From NCBI RefSeq assembly GCF_025195095.1, contig NZ_JANAVZ010000002.1, positions 434,001-498,000 on the forward strand: a DNA stretch of 64,000 nucleotides, in the 5' to 3' direction. This DNA comes from Paracoccus maritimus. Its GTDB lineage: Bacteria; Pseudomonadota; Alphaproteobacteria; Rhodobacterales; Rhodobacteraceae. A model generated the notes under the pieces. It was given only the letters and a program-made list of their open reading frames with translations, did no database searches and had not been told where the DNA came from. Made by a program: the position numbers and the translations under genes. This document shows positions 12,610-20,341 of the stretch, in pieces (within the stretch, counting starts at the first letter, position 1; each line of letters opens with the position of its first letter).

Positions 12610-13320
12610 CTATGCCCCCAGGGCCAGCCGTCCTTCACTGGCGGGACGGGGATCACGCAGCACATAGCCGCGCCCCCATACCGTCTCGATGTGATTTTCA
12701 CCGTCCAGCGCTTCGGAAAGTTTCTTGCGAAGCTTGCAGATGAACACGTCTATGATCTTCAACTCGGGTTCGTCCATGCCGCCATAGAGATGGTTCAGAA
12801 ACATTTCCTTGGTCAGGGTCGTGCCCTTCCGAAGGCTGAGCAACTCAAGGATCTGGTATTCCTTGCCGGTCAGGTTCACCGGCTTGCCCTTGATCTCGAC
12901 CGATCTTGCGTCAAGATTCACCATGATTTCGCCTGTCTGGATGATCGCCTGGCTGTGACCTTTCGAACGACGGATGATCGCCTGTATCCGGGCCTGCAGC
13001 TCCTCGCGATGAAATGGCTTGGTCATGTAATCGTCCGCACCGAAACCGAACCCGCGCAGCTTGCTTTCGGTATCGTCGGACCCCGTCAGGATCAGGATCG
13101 GCGTATCGATGCGGGCCAGACGCAGATGACGCAAGACCTCCATTCCGTGCATGTCCGGCAGATCCAGATCGAGCAGGATAAGATCGTAATCATAGAGCTT
13201 GGCAAGATCGATGCCTTCTTCGCCCATGTCGGTGCGAAAGACATTGTAGCTGGCGGCTGTCAGCATCAGTTCGATGGCACGCGCCGTGCTGGCATCATCT
13301 TCAACCAGAAGTATTCGCAT
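12610..13320 (-). CDS. ctrA: Cell-cycle response regulator CtrA
   Basis: An OmpR-type response regulator that in alphaproteobacteria controls cell-cycle, motility and (in Rhodobacterales) gene-transfer-agent genes. The 236-residue protein has a receiver domain with the acidic pocket E7-D8-D9, phospho-acceptor Asp51 in [11 protein letters not shown] and Lys in [11 protein letters not shown], then a winged helix ([43 protein letters not shown]). The C-terminus ends Gly-Ala, not the Ala-Ala that marks Caulobacter CtrA for ClpXP. sciP lies 99 bp upstream on the same strand. The gap carries a near-consensus CtrA box, a GANTC site and a 15-bp dyad, pointing to autoregulation. Confidence 0.97.
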   Translation of the reverse strand: MRILLVEDDASTARAIELMLTAASYNVFRTDMGEEGIDLAKLYDYDLILLDLDLPDMHGMEVLRHLRLARIDTPILILTGSDDTESKLRGFGFGADDYMTKPFHREELQARIQAIIRRSKGHSQAIIQTGEIMVNLDARSVEIKGKPVNLTGKEYQILELLSLRKGTTLTKEMFLNHLYGGMDEPELKIIDVFICKLRKKLSEALDGENHIETVWGRGYVLRDPRPASEGRLALGA

Positions 13321-13360
13321 GACTGTTCTCGCCCTTGATTCGCGTCAATATCTATGACGA

Positions 13361-13375
13361 GAATTGACCCAATTC
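13361..13375. promoter_or_regulatory. Perfect inverted repeat in the ctrA upstream region
   Basis: GAATTG-ACC-CAATTC is a perfect 6+6 dyad with a 3-bp spacer, centred 48 bp before the ctrA start codon and directly beside the CtrA-box-like site. It could be an operator or chance palindromy in an AT-rich promoter. A GATTC (GANTC, CcrM target) lies at 13337-13341. Confidence 0.35.
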
Positions 13376-13376
13376 G

Positions 13377-13391
13377 TTAATATGTCGTTAC
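13377..13391. promoter_or_regulatory. CtrA-box-like site upstream of ctrA
   Basis: TTAA-N7-TTAC on the plus strand differs at one base from the established CtrA box TTAA-N7-TTAA. It lies 57-71 bp upstream of the ctrA start, where a site used for autoregulation would be expected. Confidence 0.5.
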
Positions 13392-13419
13392 TTATGACAT
13401 GAAAAAAGGCTCGCGCAAC

Positions 13420-13695
13420 CTATGGTTGTCTAAATCTCTGCAAAGCCGTCACTTTCAACGCTGCGCGCCCATGTCTTCGGACGGCATCCGTCCAGGCGTC
13501 GAACTCTTCCTCTGAAAGGCCATAGCGGCGCAGCGCCTCATCCCGGGCAAGAATTCCGTGTGTGACGGCCAGTACTACCGTTTCTTTCCGGCTGGCGACC
13601 CAGCGGGTGTTCACCGGCGGCAGGTCCGCCACAGTCAGGATCGACCCGTTCGGCAGGGTCACGGTGCGAGGGCCACTGATTTTCTTCACGAACAT
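13420..13695 (-). CDS. sciP: SciP, CtrA-inhibitory small protein (DUF1153)
   Basis: SciP binds CtrA in Caulobacter and blocks its activation of target promoters. The 91-residue protein matches the DUF1153 pattern: a beta-strand start (FVKKISGPRTVTLPNGSILT), the ADLPPVNTRWVASRKETVV motif, then a helix-turn-helix-like segment (ILARDEALRRYGLSEEEFDAW) and RHGRAALKVTALQRFR. GGTGG lies just before the ATG. It is directly upstream of ctrA on the same strand with its own CtrA-box-like site, so activator and inhibitor genes sit together. It is divergent from mnmA. Confidence 0.92.
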   Translation of the reverse strand: MFVKKISGPRTVTLPNGSILTVADLPPVNTRWVASRKETVVLAVTHGILARDEALRRYGLSEEEFDAWTDAVRRHGRAALKVTALQRFRQP

Positions 13696-13740
13696 TCCAC
13701 CTGTCCTTTGATCGCGTCCTACGAAAGTCGTGGAAAGCCC

Positions 13741-13755
13741 TTAAGGTGACGTTAG
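13741..13755. promoter_or_regulatory. CtrA-box-like site upstream of sciP
   Basis: TTAA-N7-TTAG on the plus strand is one base off the CtrA box. It lies 46-60 bp upstream of the sciP start codon, in the region shared with mnmA. In Caulobacter sciP is directly activated by CtrA, and this site fits the same arrangement. Confidence 0.5.
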
Positions 13756-13842
13756 CCCGATCCGCTTTTTCGCCGGGTTCGGGTTGAGAATGTGCCGCAT
13801 TTGACTATATCTCGAGACAGTTCGCGACAGGCCTTCGAGTTC

Positions 13843-15018
13843 ATGACCAGTACCACAGCCCTGACCCGCAGCCATGCGGGCGATACCACATTGAACAGCT
13901 TGGGCTTTGCCAAGTCCCCGGCGCAAACCCGTGTGGTCGTCGCCATGTCCGGAGGGGTGGACAGTTCGGTGGTCGCGGCCATGCTGTGCCGCGAAGGTTA
14001 TGATGTCATCGGCGTGACGCTGCAGCTGTACGATCACGGTGCGGCACTGGCCAAGAAAGGCGCCTGCTGCGCCGGCCAGGATATCCATGATGCCCGCCGC
14101 GTGGCCGAGCGCATGGGTTTTCCGCATTATGTGCTGGATTATGAAAACAAGTTCCGCGAATCCGTGATTGATGAATTCGCCGATGCCTATCTGTCCGGCG
14201 CGACCCCAGTTCCCTGTATCCGCTGCAACGAGCGCGTGAAATTCCGAGACCTGCTGCAGACCGCGCGGGACCTTGATGCCGATTGCATGGCCACGGGGCA
14301 CTACATCCAGCGCAAGGACGGCACGCAACGCGCCGAATTGCACATGGCCGCCGACGCAAACCGTGACCAAAGCTATTTCCTGTTCTCGACCACGCAAGAG
14401 CAGCTGGATTTCCTGCGCTTTCCGCTTGGCCACCTGCAAAGCAAGGCCGATACGCGCGCCTTGGCTGCCGAGTACGGGCTGTCGGTGGCTGACAAGCCCG
14501 ACAGCCAGGATATCTGCTTCGTGCCGAATGGCGATTATGCCTCGGTGATCGAAAAGTTGCGTCCCGGTGCGGCCGATCCGGGCGAGATCGTGGATATGGA
14601 TGGAAACGTCCTCGGCCAGCACCGGGGTGTGATCCACTATACGATCGGTCAACGGCGCGGGCTTGGAATCGGCGGGTTGGGCGATCCGCTGTATGTCGTT
14701 CGCCTGGAACCCGAGACGCGCCGGGTTGTCGTCGGCCCGAAATCAGCGCTTGCCACGACGATCGTTCCTGTCACCGAGGTGAACTGGCTGGGCGATGGTT
14801 CATTGGAGGGCGAAATCGCGTGCATGGTCCGCATTCGTTCGACACGCCCGCCCCGTCCGGCGATCTTGCGCCCCACCGGCGCCGGTCGCGCCGAAGTCGA
14901 GCTGCTGACAGCCGAGGAAGGTGTCAGCCCCGGTCAGGCCTGCGTGTTCTACGCCCCAGACAGCACGCGCGTCCTGGGGGGCGGCTGGATCACGCTGCGG
15001 CGCCGGAAAGCTGCCTGA
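13843..15018 (+). CDS. mnmA: tRNA-specific 2-thiouridylase MnmA
   Basis: Thiolates U34 of tRNA Lys, Glu and Gln. The 391-residue product has the PP-loop [13 protein letters not shown] for ATP, catalytic Cys128 in [11 protein letters not shown] and the persulfide-accepting Cys225 in [11 protein letters not shown]. The central RNA-binding and C-terminal beta-barrel domains ([23 protein letters not shown]) follow. The ATG at 13843 was preferred over one at 13792 because family members start shortly before LNSLGF; no strong ribosome site decides it. The 3' end overlaps the convergent sufE by 29 bp. The neighbourhood joins two sulfur-transfer functions, MnmA and SufE. Confidence 0.95.
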   Translation: MTSTTALTRSHAGDTTLNSLGFAKSPAQTRVVVAMSGGVDSSVVAAMLCREGYDVIGVTLQLYDHGAALAKKGACCAGQDIHDARRVAERMGFPHYVLDYENKFRESVIDEFADAYLSGATPVPCIRCNERVKFRDLLQTARDLDADCMATGHYIQRKDGTQRAELHMAADANRDQSYFLFSTTQEQLDFLRFPLGHLQSKADTRALAAEYGLSVADKPDSQDICFVPNGDYASVIEKLRPGAADPGEIVDMDGNVLGQHRGVIHYTIGQRRGLGIGGLGDPLYVVRLEPETRRVVVGPKSALATTIVPVTEVNWLGDGSLEGEIACMVRIRSTRPPRPAILRPTGAGRAEVELLTAEEGVSPGQACVFYAPDSTRVLGGGWITLRRRKAA

Positions 15019-15400
15019 TCCGCTCGACCATAGCGCGCAAACCGTTTGATCGCTGCGACGACAGATGTTCGTCCAGTCCAAGCCGCGCAAGCTCTGCATG
15101 TGCATCCACCCGGGCCACCTGTTCCAGCGGCAGCCCCGCATACAGCGCGTGAAGGATGGCGATCAGCCCGCGCACGATCATCGCATCGCTGTCGCCCTGA
15201 AAATCGAAACGACCACTCTCGATCCTTGGCATGATCCAGACCTGGCTTGCGCAGCCCTCGACCTTGGTCGCAGGCACCTGCAGCGCCGGATCCATGGGCG
15301 GCATGTCCTTGCCCATCTCGATAACATGCCGATACCTCTCCTCCCAATCGTCGAGGAAATCGAATGTGGCGGCGATGTCTTCAAAGGCGGGGCTGGCCAT
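14990..15400 (-). CDS. sufE: Cysteine desulfuration protein SufE
   Basis: Accepts persulfide sulfur from the desulfurase SufS and stimulates it during Fe-S cluster assembly. The 136-residue protein has the family pattern: [21 protein letters not shown] at the N-terminus, sulfur-accepting Cys50 in [10 protein letters not shown], and [20 protein letters not shown] at the end. The ATG at 15400 has GGAG just upstream (CCGGAGAACC) and fits the family start; a further in-frame ATG at 15466 would add 22 atypical residues. It is convergent with, and overlaps, mnmA. The suf operon itself is not in the window. Confidence 0.94.
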   Translation of the reverse strand: MASPAFEDIAATFDFLDDWEERYRHVIEMGKDMPPMDPALQVPATKVEGCASQVWIMPRIESGRFDFQGDSDAMIVRGLIAILHALYAGLPLEQVARVDAHAELARLGLDEHLSSQRSNGLRAMVERIRQLSGAAA

Positions 15401-15513
15401 GGCGGTTCTCCGGTCTGTGCCGTCCGGGTTAACGCGATGCGCGGGCAAGGTCAAAGAGGCTTTCACCGCGCCGCGCTTTCGCCTAACAATCGGGCCAAAG
15501 AAGGGATGGTGAC

Positions 15514-16026
15514 ATGACGAAACTGATCGCGCCGCTGCTGATCTCGACCCTCGTTCTGTCTGGCTGCGGCGGGCGCTTCAGCGACAGCGGCTGGAACCCT
15601 CTGGGCTGGCTGGGCGGAGGCGGTGGCACGCCGGATGGCGGATCGCTTGAGCCGGAAGAGGGTTATGCCAGCCTCGCGGACAGCAGGCCGGGAATCCCGC
15701 AGATCACTGGGGCGCGTTGGGAACCGCTGAACGAAGGGCGTCTGCTGGTCGTGACCGCGATGGCCCCGACCAAGGGTTACAATTCGGTCGAGATCGTGAC
15801 CGCACGTCCCCAACCCCGCGGCCGCATTTCACCTGACGCGGACGGCGTCCTTCGCCTCAGAATGGTCGGCCTGCCCCCATTGCCCGACAGCGAGGCGGCG
15901 CGACTGCCCGCACGCGCCGAGACGGATCAGATCACGGCCGCGTTCGCTCTGTCTTATCGTCAGCTTGCCGGCATCACCGCCATCGAGATCGCAAGTGCCT
16001 CGAACGTCGTGACGATCCGTCGCTGA
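15514..16026 (+). CDS. Lipoprotein of unknown function
   Basis: The 170-residue product has a lipoprotein signal with lipobox LVLSGC (Cys about residue 18), a Gly-rich linker and a folded-looking C-terminal part (GRLLVVTAMAPTKGYNSVEIVTA, read across, and ITAAFALSYRQLAGITAIEIASASNVV). I do not recognise a named domain. The pattern of an N-terminal GCGGRFSDSGWNPLGWLG is familiar from hypothetical lipoproteins of Rhodobacterales. GAAGGGAT lies before the ATG. The gene is divergent from sufE and 44 bp upstream of tRNA-Ser. Confidence 0.85.
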   Translation: MTKLIAPLLISTLVLSGCGGRFSDSGWNPLGWLGGGGGTPDGGSLEPEEGYASLADSRPGIPQITGARWEPLNEGRLLVVTAMAPTKGYNSVEIVTARPQPRGRISPDADGVLRLRMVGLPPLPDSEAARLPARAETDQITAAFALSYRQLAGITAIEIASASNVVTIRR

Positions 16027-16031
16027 ACATC

Positions 16032-16060
16032 TTGCGCGTCGGGGTGTCTCCGGCTAGGTC
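16032..16060 (+). promoter_or_regulatory. Possible promoter of tRNA-Ser
   Basis: TTGCGC (16032-16037) and TAGGTC (16055-16060) are separated by 17 bp and lie 10 bp before the mature tRNA 5' end. Both hexamers match the sigma-70 consensus only partly; position is the main support. Confidence 0.3.
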
Positions 16061-16070
16061 TGCGCCGGTC

Positions 16071-16160
16071 GGAGGCGTGGCAGAGTGGTTTAATGCACCG
16101 GTCTTGAAAACCGACGTGGGTTAGCGCCCACCGTGGGTTCGAATCCCACCGCCTCCGCCA
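16071..16160 (+). tRNA. tRNA-Ser (anticodon UGA)
   Basis: A 90-nt class II tRNA. The acceptor stem pairs GGAGGCG with CGCCTCC, the anticodon loop reads CT-TGA-AA, the long variable arm pairs CGTGGG with CCCACC around TTAGCG, and the T arm has GTGGGTTCGAATCCCAC. The discriminator G and encoded CCA close it at 16160. It decodes UCA and other UCN codons. Confidence 0.98.
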
Positions 16161-16542
16161 CGGTATATTGCTATTTATGGCAATATCTGCGGTGCGGACG
16201 AAGGGCCGGTATCCATACGTGTCGCGAGGTTTTGCCCCTTAACTATCGTCTAATTCTCTCTGATCACCACAAGCAGATGGCGTCTCGTCTATTGCGTTAG
16301 CTGATGTCAGGTTCGTGCTCTGCCCTACGTTCAGGTTCGCATCGACGATACCGGGCGCAAGCAGCGTGAACCGCATTGCGCGGGTCATCCAAGACCAATT
16401 GAAAGACCTGACCGACCATCACGACTGACACGGGCAGGCGGTACGCTGGGGCCGCCCGTTTCGATTCCGGCTGGCGCGGCGGGAACCCTTGGCGCGCCCG
16501 CCGGTTGAACCCGACATGCCACAGCCAGATCAGGATGCAGCC
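16161..16542. other. 382-bp stretch without a recognised gene, between tRNA-Ser and the aldehyde oxidoreductase operon
   Basis: It begins with a hairpin ATATTGC, loop TATTTATG, GCAATAT (16165-16186) just after the tRNA, which may aid 3' end formation. A CtrA-box-like TTAA-N7-CTAA lies at 16239-16253; given its frequency this may be chance. Short open frames on the minus strand have no ribosome site or recognisable domain. The downstream part should hold the promoter of the oxidoreductase operon. I searched for an integrase fragment and a repeated tRNA 3' end and saw neither. Confidence 0.5.
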
Positions 16543-17064
16543 ATGGCCACCACCTCCGCCACGCTTGACGTGAATGGCGAAGCACGCGAATTCCAGGGCG
16601 ATCCGCGACAGACGCTGCTGGATTTCCTTCGCCTGGACCTGAAACTGACCGGAACCAAGAAGGGCTGCGATCACGGCCAATGCGGGGCCTGCACAGTGAT
16701 GGTGAACGGGCGTCGTATCAATTCCTGTCTCAGCCTCGCGATCATGCATGACGGCGACCAGATCACCACGATCGAGGGCATCGGTACACCCGAAAATCTG
16801 GCTGCCATCCAGCGTGCCTTCGTCAGCCATGACGGCTTTCAATGCGGCTATTGCACGCCAGGCCAGATCTGCTCGGCCACCGCCATGCTGAAGGAACTGG
16901 CCGACGGTTGGCCGAGCGCCGTGACCGAGGCCGTCGCGGACACCCCCGCCCCCAGCGACGAGGAACTGCGCGAAAGGATGAGCGGCAATCTTTGCCGATG
17001 CGGGGCTTATTCCAATATCATCGCCGCCATCCGCGAGGTGATGCAGTCGGAGGAAGGCGCATGA
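16543..17064 (+). CDS. paoA: Aldehyde oxidoreductase, [2Fe-2S] subunit (PaoA/YagT type)
   Basis: The electron-transfer subunit of a molybdenum hydroxylase with two [2Fe-2S] clusters. The plant-ferredoxin-like N-domain has GTKKGCDHGQCGACTVMVNG and INSC; the helical C-domain has FQCGYCTPGQICSA and GNLCRCGAY. At 173 residues from the ATG at 16543 (AGGA upstream) it is shorter than E. coli PaoA, because it has no twin-arginine signal peptide: neither this nor the in-frame starts further up give one. The enzyme is thus predicted to be cytoplasmic. Its stop overlaps the next gene's start as ATGA, and order Fe-S, FAD, Mo matches paoABC. Confidence 0.9.
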   Translation: MATTSATLDVNGEAREFQGDPRQTLLDFLRLDLKLTGTKKGCDHGQCGACTVMVNGRRINSCLSLAIMHDGDQITTIEGIGTPENLAAIQRAFVSHDGFQCGYCTPGQICSATAMLKELADGWPSAVTEAVADTPAPSDEELRERMSGNLCRCGAYSNIIAAIREVMQSEEGA

Positions 17065-18023
17065 GACCCTTCGACTATCGTCGCATGGCCGACCTTCAGC
17101 CCGTGGACCAGCCCGGAGACCGGCTGATCGCAGGCGGCACCAATCTCTTGGATCTGATGAAGCTGGACGTCGAGGCGCCGCGCCGACTTCTGGACATCTC
17201 TCGTGCCGGACAGGATCGCATCACGGAGCACGAAGGTGGGTTGCGGATCGGGGCGTTGGTCACGAATGCCGATTGCGCGGCCGATCCGCGCATCCGTGCC
17301 GATTATCCGCTGCTGGCGAAGGCAATTCTTGCCGGCGCCAGTCCGCAGTTGCGCAACAAGGCGACGACGGGCGGCAATCTGTGTCAACGCACCCGATGCC
17401 AGTATTTCATGGCCACGGACACGCGCTGCAACAAGCGTCAGCCCGGCAGCGGCTGCGACGCGCTGCAGGGGGTGAATCGCAATCACGCGATCCTCGGCAC
17501 CTCGGAAGCCTGTATCGCGACCTACCCCGGCGATATGGCCGTGGCCCTGACCGCGCTGGATGCGACGGTCGAGGTGCTGGGGCAAGGCGGCACGCGCCTG
17601 ATCCCCGTGGCGGAGTTCCACCGACTTCCCGGCGACGATCCCGCCCGTGACAACGTGTTGCGGGATGACGAGGTGATCACCGGGGTCACGTTGCCGGAAC
17701 CGGTGGCCGGCCGGCAGATCTATCGCAAGATCCGCGACCGTTCGTCTTATGCCTTCGCCCTCGTCTCGGTAGGTGCGGTGATCAAGCTTCGGGAAGACCG
17801 GATCGCTCGCGTCGCGTTGGCCTTTGGAGGACTGGCGCACAAGCCTTGGCGTGATCCCCAGACCGAGGCGATCCTGACCGGGCAGCCGCCCTCTCCCGCC
17901 CTCTTCGATCAGGCCGCCGATGCCCTGCTGGCCAAGGCAAAGGGGCGCGGCGGCAATGACTTCAAGATTGCGCTGGCCAGACGCGCCTTGGCCGCCGTTC
18001 TGACAGAAGCGACGGAGGAATAG
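17061..18023 (+). CDS. paoB: Aldehyde oxidoreductase, FAD subunit with extra [4Fe-4S] site (PaoB/YagS type)
   Basis: The 320-residue FAD-binding subunit carries electrons between the [2Fe-2S] centres and the acceptor. FAD motifs are AGGTNLLDLMK near residue 30 and ATTGGNL near 105. An inserted loop holds four cysteines at 108, 113, 123 and 132 (CQRTRC, TRCNKRQPGSGC), the hallmark of PaoB and the reason I place the enzyme in the PaoABC group rather than with ordinary xanthine dehydrogenases or CO dehydrogenases. The start is fixed by the ATGA overlap with the Fe-S subunit gene. The following gene starts 3 bp after its stop. Confidence 0.92.
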   Translation: MRPFDYRRMADLQPVDQPGDRLIAGGTNLLDLMKLDVEAPRRLLDISRAGQDRITEHEGGLRIGALVTNADCAADPRIRADYPLLAKAILAGASPQLRNKATTGGNLCQRTRCQYFMATDTRCNKRQPGSGCDALQGVNRNHAILGTSEACIATYPGDMAVALTALDATVEVLGQGGTRLIPVAEFHRLPGDDPARDNVLRDDEVITGVTLPEPVAGRQIYRKIRDRSSYAFALVSVGAVIKLREDRIARVALAFGGLAHKPWRDPQTEAILTGQPPSPALFDQAADALLAKAKGRGGNDFKIALARRALAAVLTEATEE

Positions 18024-18026
18024 GCC

Positions 18027-20213
18027 ATGTCCGACAGCTATGACACACCCGACCAGCGTAACCTGCTGGACCAAACCGCGCAGGGCGTGATCGGCCAACC
18101 GCTGGATCGCCCCGAGGGGGCGTTGAAGGCTTGCGGCCAGGCCACCTATGCGGCCGAGCATGACCTGACCAATTGCGCCGAAGGCGTGCTTGTCGGTGCA
18201 ACCATCGGCTGCGGCAGGGTCGTCAGGATCCACCGTGACGAGGTTCTTGCCATGCCCGGCGTGCTGGCGATCTATGCTGATCAGGCAATGCTGCGCCGCA
18301 ACGCGCAGGGCACTGCAGGCGAGGCCCCGATACAGGATGTCACGACCGTGGATTACTATGGCCAGCCTGTTGCGCTGGTCGTGGCGGAAAGCTTCGAACA
18401 GGCGACGGCCGCCGCCAAGGCGCTGCGGGTGGACTATGACGTGACCACGGACGCGGACTTCGATCCGGCGGCGGTCGAATACGAGCCGAGTGAAGAGGCC
18501 GATGAACTGGGCGATCTGGACCGGGCCATGGACGAGGCCGCCTTCAGCATCGACCGGACCTTCACGACCGAAGCCCACAACAGCGCCGCGATGGAACCGC
18601 ATGCCTCGATCGCGGACTGGGATGGCAGAAAGCTGACGCTGTATGGCAGTTTCCAAATGCTGAAATACAACGTCAAGGAATTGGCGGATTCACTGGGCGT
18701 GGCCGAAAAGAATGTCCGCATCCTGTCGCCCTATATCGGTGGTGGCTTCGGTTCGAAACTGGGGATCAGCCATGATGCGGTTTCGGCGGCACTGGCTGCG
18801 CGCGAACTTGGCCGGCCGGTCCGTGTCACCCTGACCCGCCAGCAGGTCTTCGAGACGATCACGCGCCGATCCGAGACCCGCCAGCGCCTGCGCCTCGCCT
18901 GCGACCGGCAGGGGCGACTGACCGGCATCGGACACGAGGCGTGGGTCACCAACCTTCCCGACGAGGGTTTCGCCGAGCCGGTGACGCAAGCGACCAAGTT
19001 CCTGTATGCGGGACAGAACCGCAGACTGGCGCTGTCTATCGGGCGGGTTCAGCTGACCACCGCAGGCTCGGTCCGCGCGCCGGGCGAGGCGGTGGGCATG
19101 CAGGTGCTGGAGGCCGCCATGGACGAAATGGCCGAGGCCGCAGGCATCGATCCGATCGAGTTCCGAAAGCGCAATCTGCCCGCCGAACTGCCGGGCGAGG
19201 GATTGCCCTATTCCTCGCGCATGCTGACCGAGGCGCTGGATCGAGGCGCAAGATCCTTCGGCTGGGACCAGCGCCACCAGCAACCCTGCCAGCGCCGTGA
19301 GGGGGAATGGTGGATCGGCATGGGCGTCGCCTCGGCTGCGCGCGTGAACATCTTGTCCAAGGCCGAGGCGCGGGTGACGCTGCGTGCCGATGGCGGGGTT
19401 CTGGTCGAAAGCGACCAGACCGATCTGGGCACCGGCAGCTATGCCATTCTGGGCCAGATCGCGGCCGAAATGCTGGGCGTGCCCATAGATCGGACCGATG
19501 TGGCGCTTGGCGACAGCGACCTGCCGGCCGGGGCCGGCTCGGGCGGCAGTTGGGGCGCGACTTCGACCGGATCGGCCGTGTTCCGCGCCTGCGAGGCGAT
19601 CCGCGCCACCCTTGCCCACAAGCTGAGTGTCGATGTGGACGAGCTGCGGCTGAAGGACGGGCTGGCGAACGACCGCCCCGTTACCGAGTTACTGGACAAG
19701 GACCTGGTCGAGACCGGCCGCATCGAACCCGGAAAGACCATGAAGGATTACAGCCAGGCCAGCTATGGCGCCTTCTTCTGCGAGGCGGCGGTGAACGCCT
19801 TCACCGGCGAGACGCGAATCCGCCGCATGACCGGCGCCTTCGGCTTCGGTCGGGTGCTGAACGCCAAGACGGCGCGGTCGCAATGCCTCGGCGGCATGGT
19901 CTGGGGCATCGGCAGTGCGCTGACCGAAGCAATGGAATTCGACCACCGCACCGGTCGTCTAATGACGCATGATCTGGCCGAATACCACGTGCCGGTGCAT
20001 CGGGACGTGCCTGCCATCGAGGTGATCCTGCTTGAGGAACGTGATACCGTCGCCAGCCCGTTGCAGGCGAAAGGCGTCGGAGAATTGGGCATCTGCGGCG
20101 CTGCCGGCGCGGTCGCAAATGCCATCTACAACGCCTGCGGCGTCCGGTTGCACAGCTTTCCGATGACGCCTGACAAATTGGTAGGGCGCCTGCCTGATCC
20201 AGTCGGCGCGTGA
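18027..20213 (+). CDS. paoC: Aldehyde oxidoreductase, molybdenum cofactor subunit (PaoC/YagR type)
   Basis: The catalytic subunit, expected to hold molybdopterin cytosine dinucleotide and to oxidise aldehydes to carboxylic acids. The 728-residue length matches PaoC. Seen motifs are the cofactor-binding YIGGGFGSKLG, SVRAPGEAVGMQVLE, the Mo-site GSGGSWGATSTGSA and the catalytic Glu686 in KGVGELGICGAAGA. E. coli PaoABC oxidises aromatic and aliphatic aldehydes; which substrate is used here cannot be seen. No PaoD/XdhC-type cofactor-insertion chaperone gene follows; the next gene is ku, 128 bp on. Confidence 0.92.
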   Translation: MSDSYDTPDQRNLLDQTAQGVIGQPLDRPEGALKACGQATYAAEHDLTNCAEGVLVGATIGCGRVVRIHRDEVLAMPGVLAIYADQAMLRRNAQGTAGEAPIQDVTTVDYYGQPVALVVAESFEQATAAAKALRVDYDVTTDADFDPAAVEYEPSEEADELGDLDRAMDEAAFSIDRTFTTEAHNSAAMEPHASIADWDGRKLTLYGSFQMLKYNVKELADSLGVAEKNVRILSPYIGGGFGSKLGISHDAVSAALAARELGRPVRVTLTRQQVFETITRRSETRQRLRLACDRQGRLTGIGHEAWVTNLPDEGFAEPVTQATKFLYAGQNRRLALSIGRVQLTTAGSVRAPGEAVGMQVLEAAMDEMAEAAGIDPIEFRKRNLPAELPGEGLPYSSRMLTEALDRGARSFGWDQRHQQPCQRREGEWWIGMGVASAARVNILSKAEARVTLRADGGVLVESDQTDLGTGSYAILGQIAAEMLGVPIDRTDVALGDSDLPAGAGSGGSWGATSTGSAVFRACEAIRATLAHKLSVDVDELRLKDGLANDRPVTELLDKDLVETGRIEPGKTMKDYSQASYGAFFCEAAVNAFTGETRIRRMTGAFGFGRVLNAKTARSQCLGGMVWGIGSALTEAMEFDHRTGRLMTHDLAEYHVPVHRDVPAIEVILLEERDTVASPLQAKGVGELGICGAAGAVANAIYNACGVRLHSFPMTPDKLVGRLPDPVGA

Positions 20214-20341
20214 TGGGGCAAAGCATGACCGTCTTGGGGTGCGTTTCCATGCGGCAAGAAGGTCTCGCGGGAATGGCCCTGCCCCGTCGGCGCTGAACCA
20301 AACTCGCGTCCGGGGAGTTTCGGGTTCACAAGGAGGTTGCC

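Noticed and set aside
16239..16253. TTAA-N7-CTAA as a third CtrA site
   Set aside because: By my rough estimate a few one-mismatch sites are expected by chance in 64 kb, and no CtrA-dependent gene is evident here, so it is not called as a feature.
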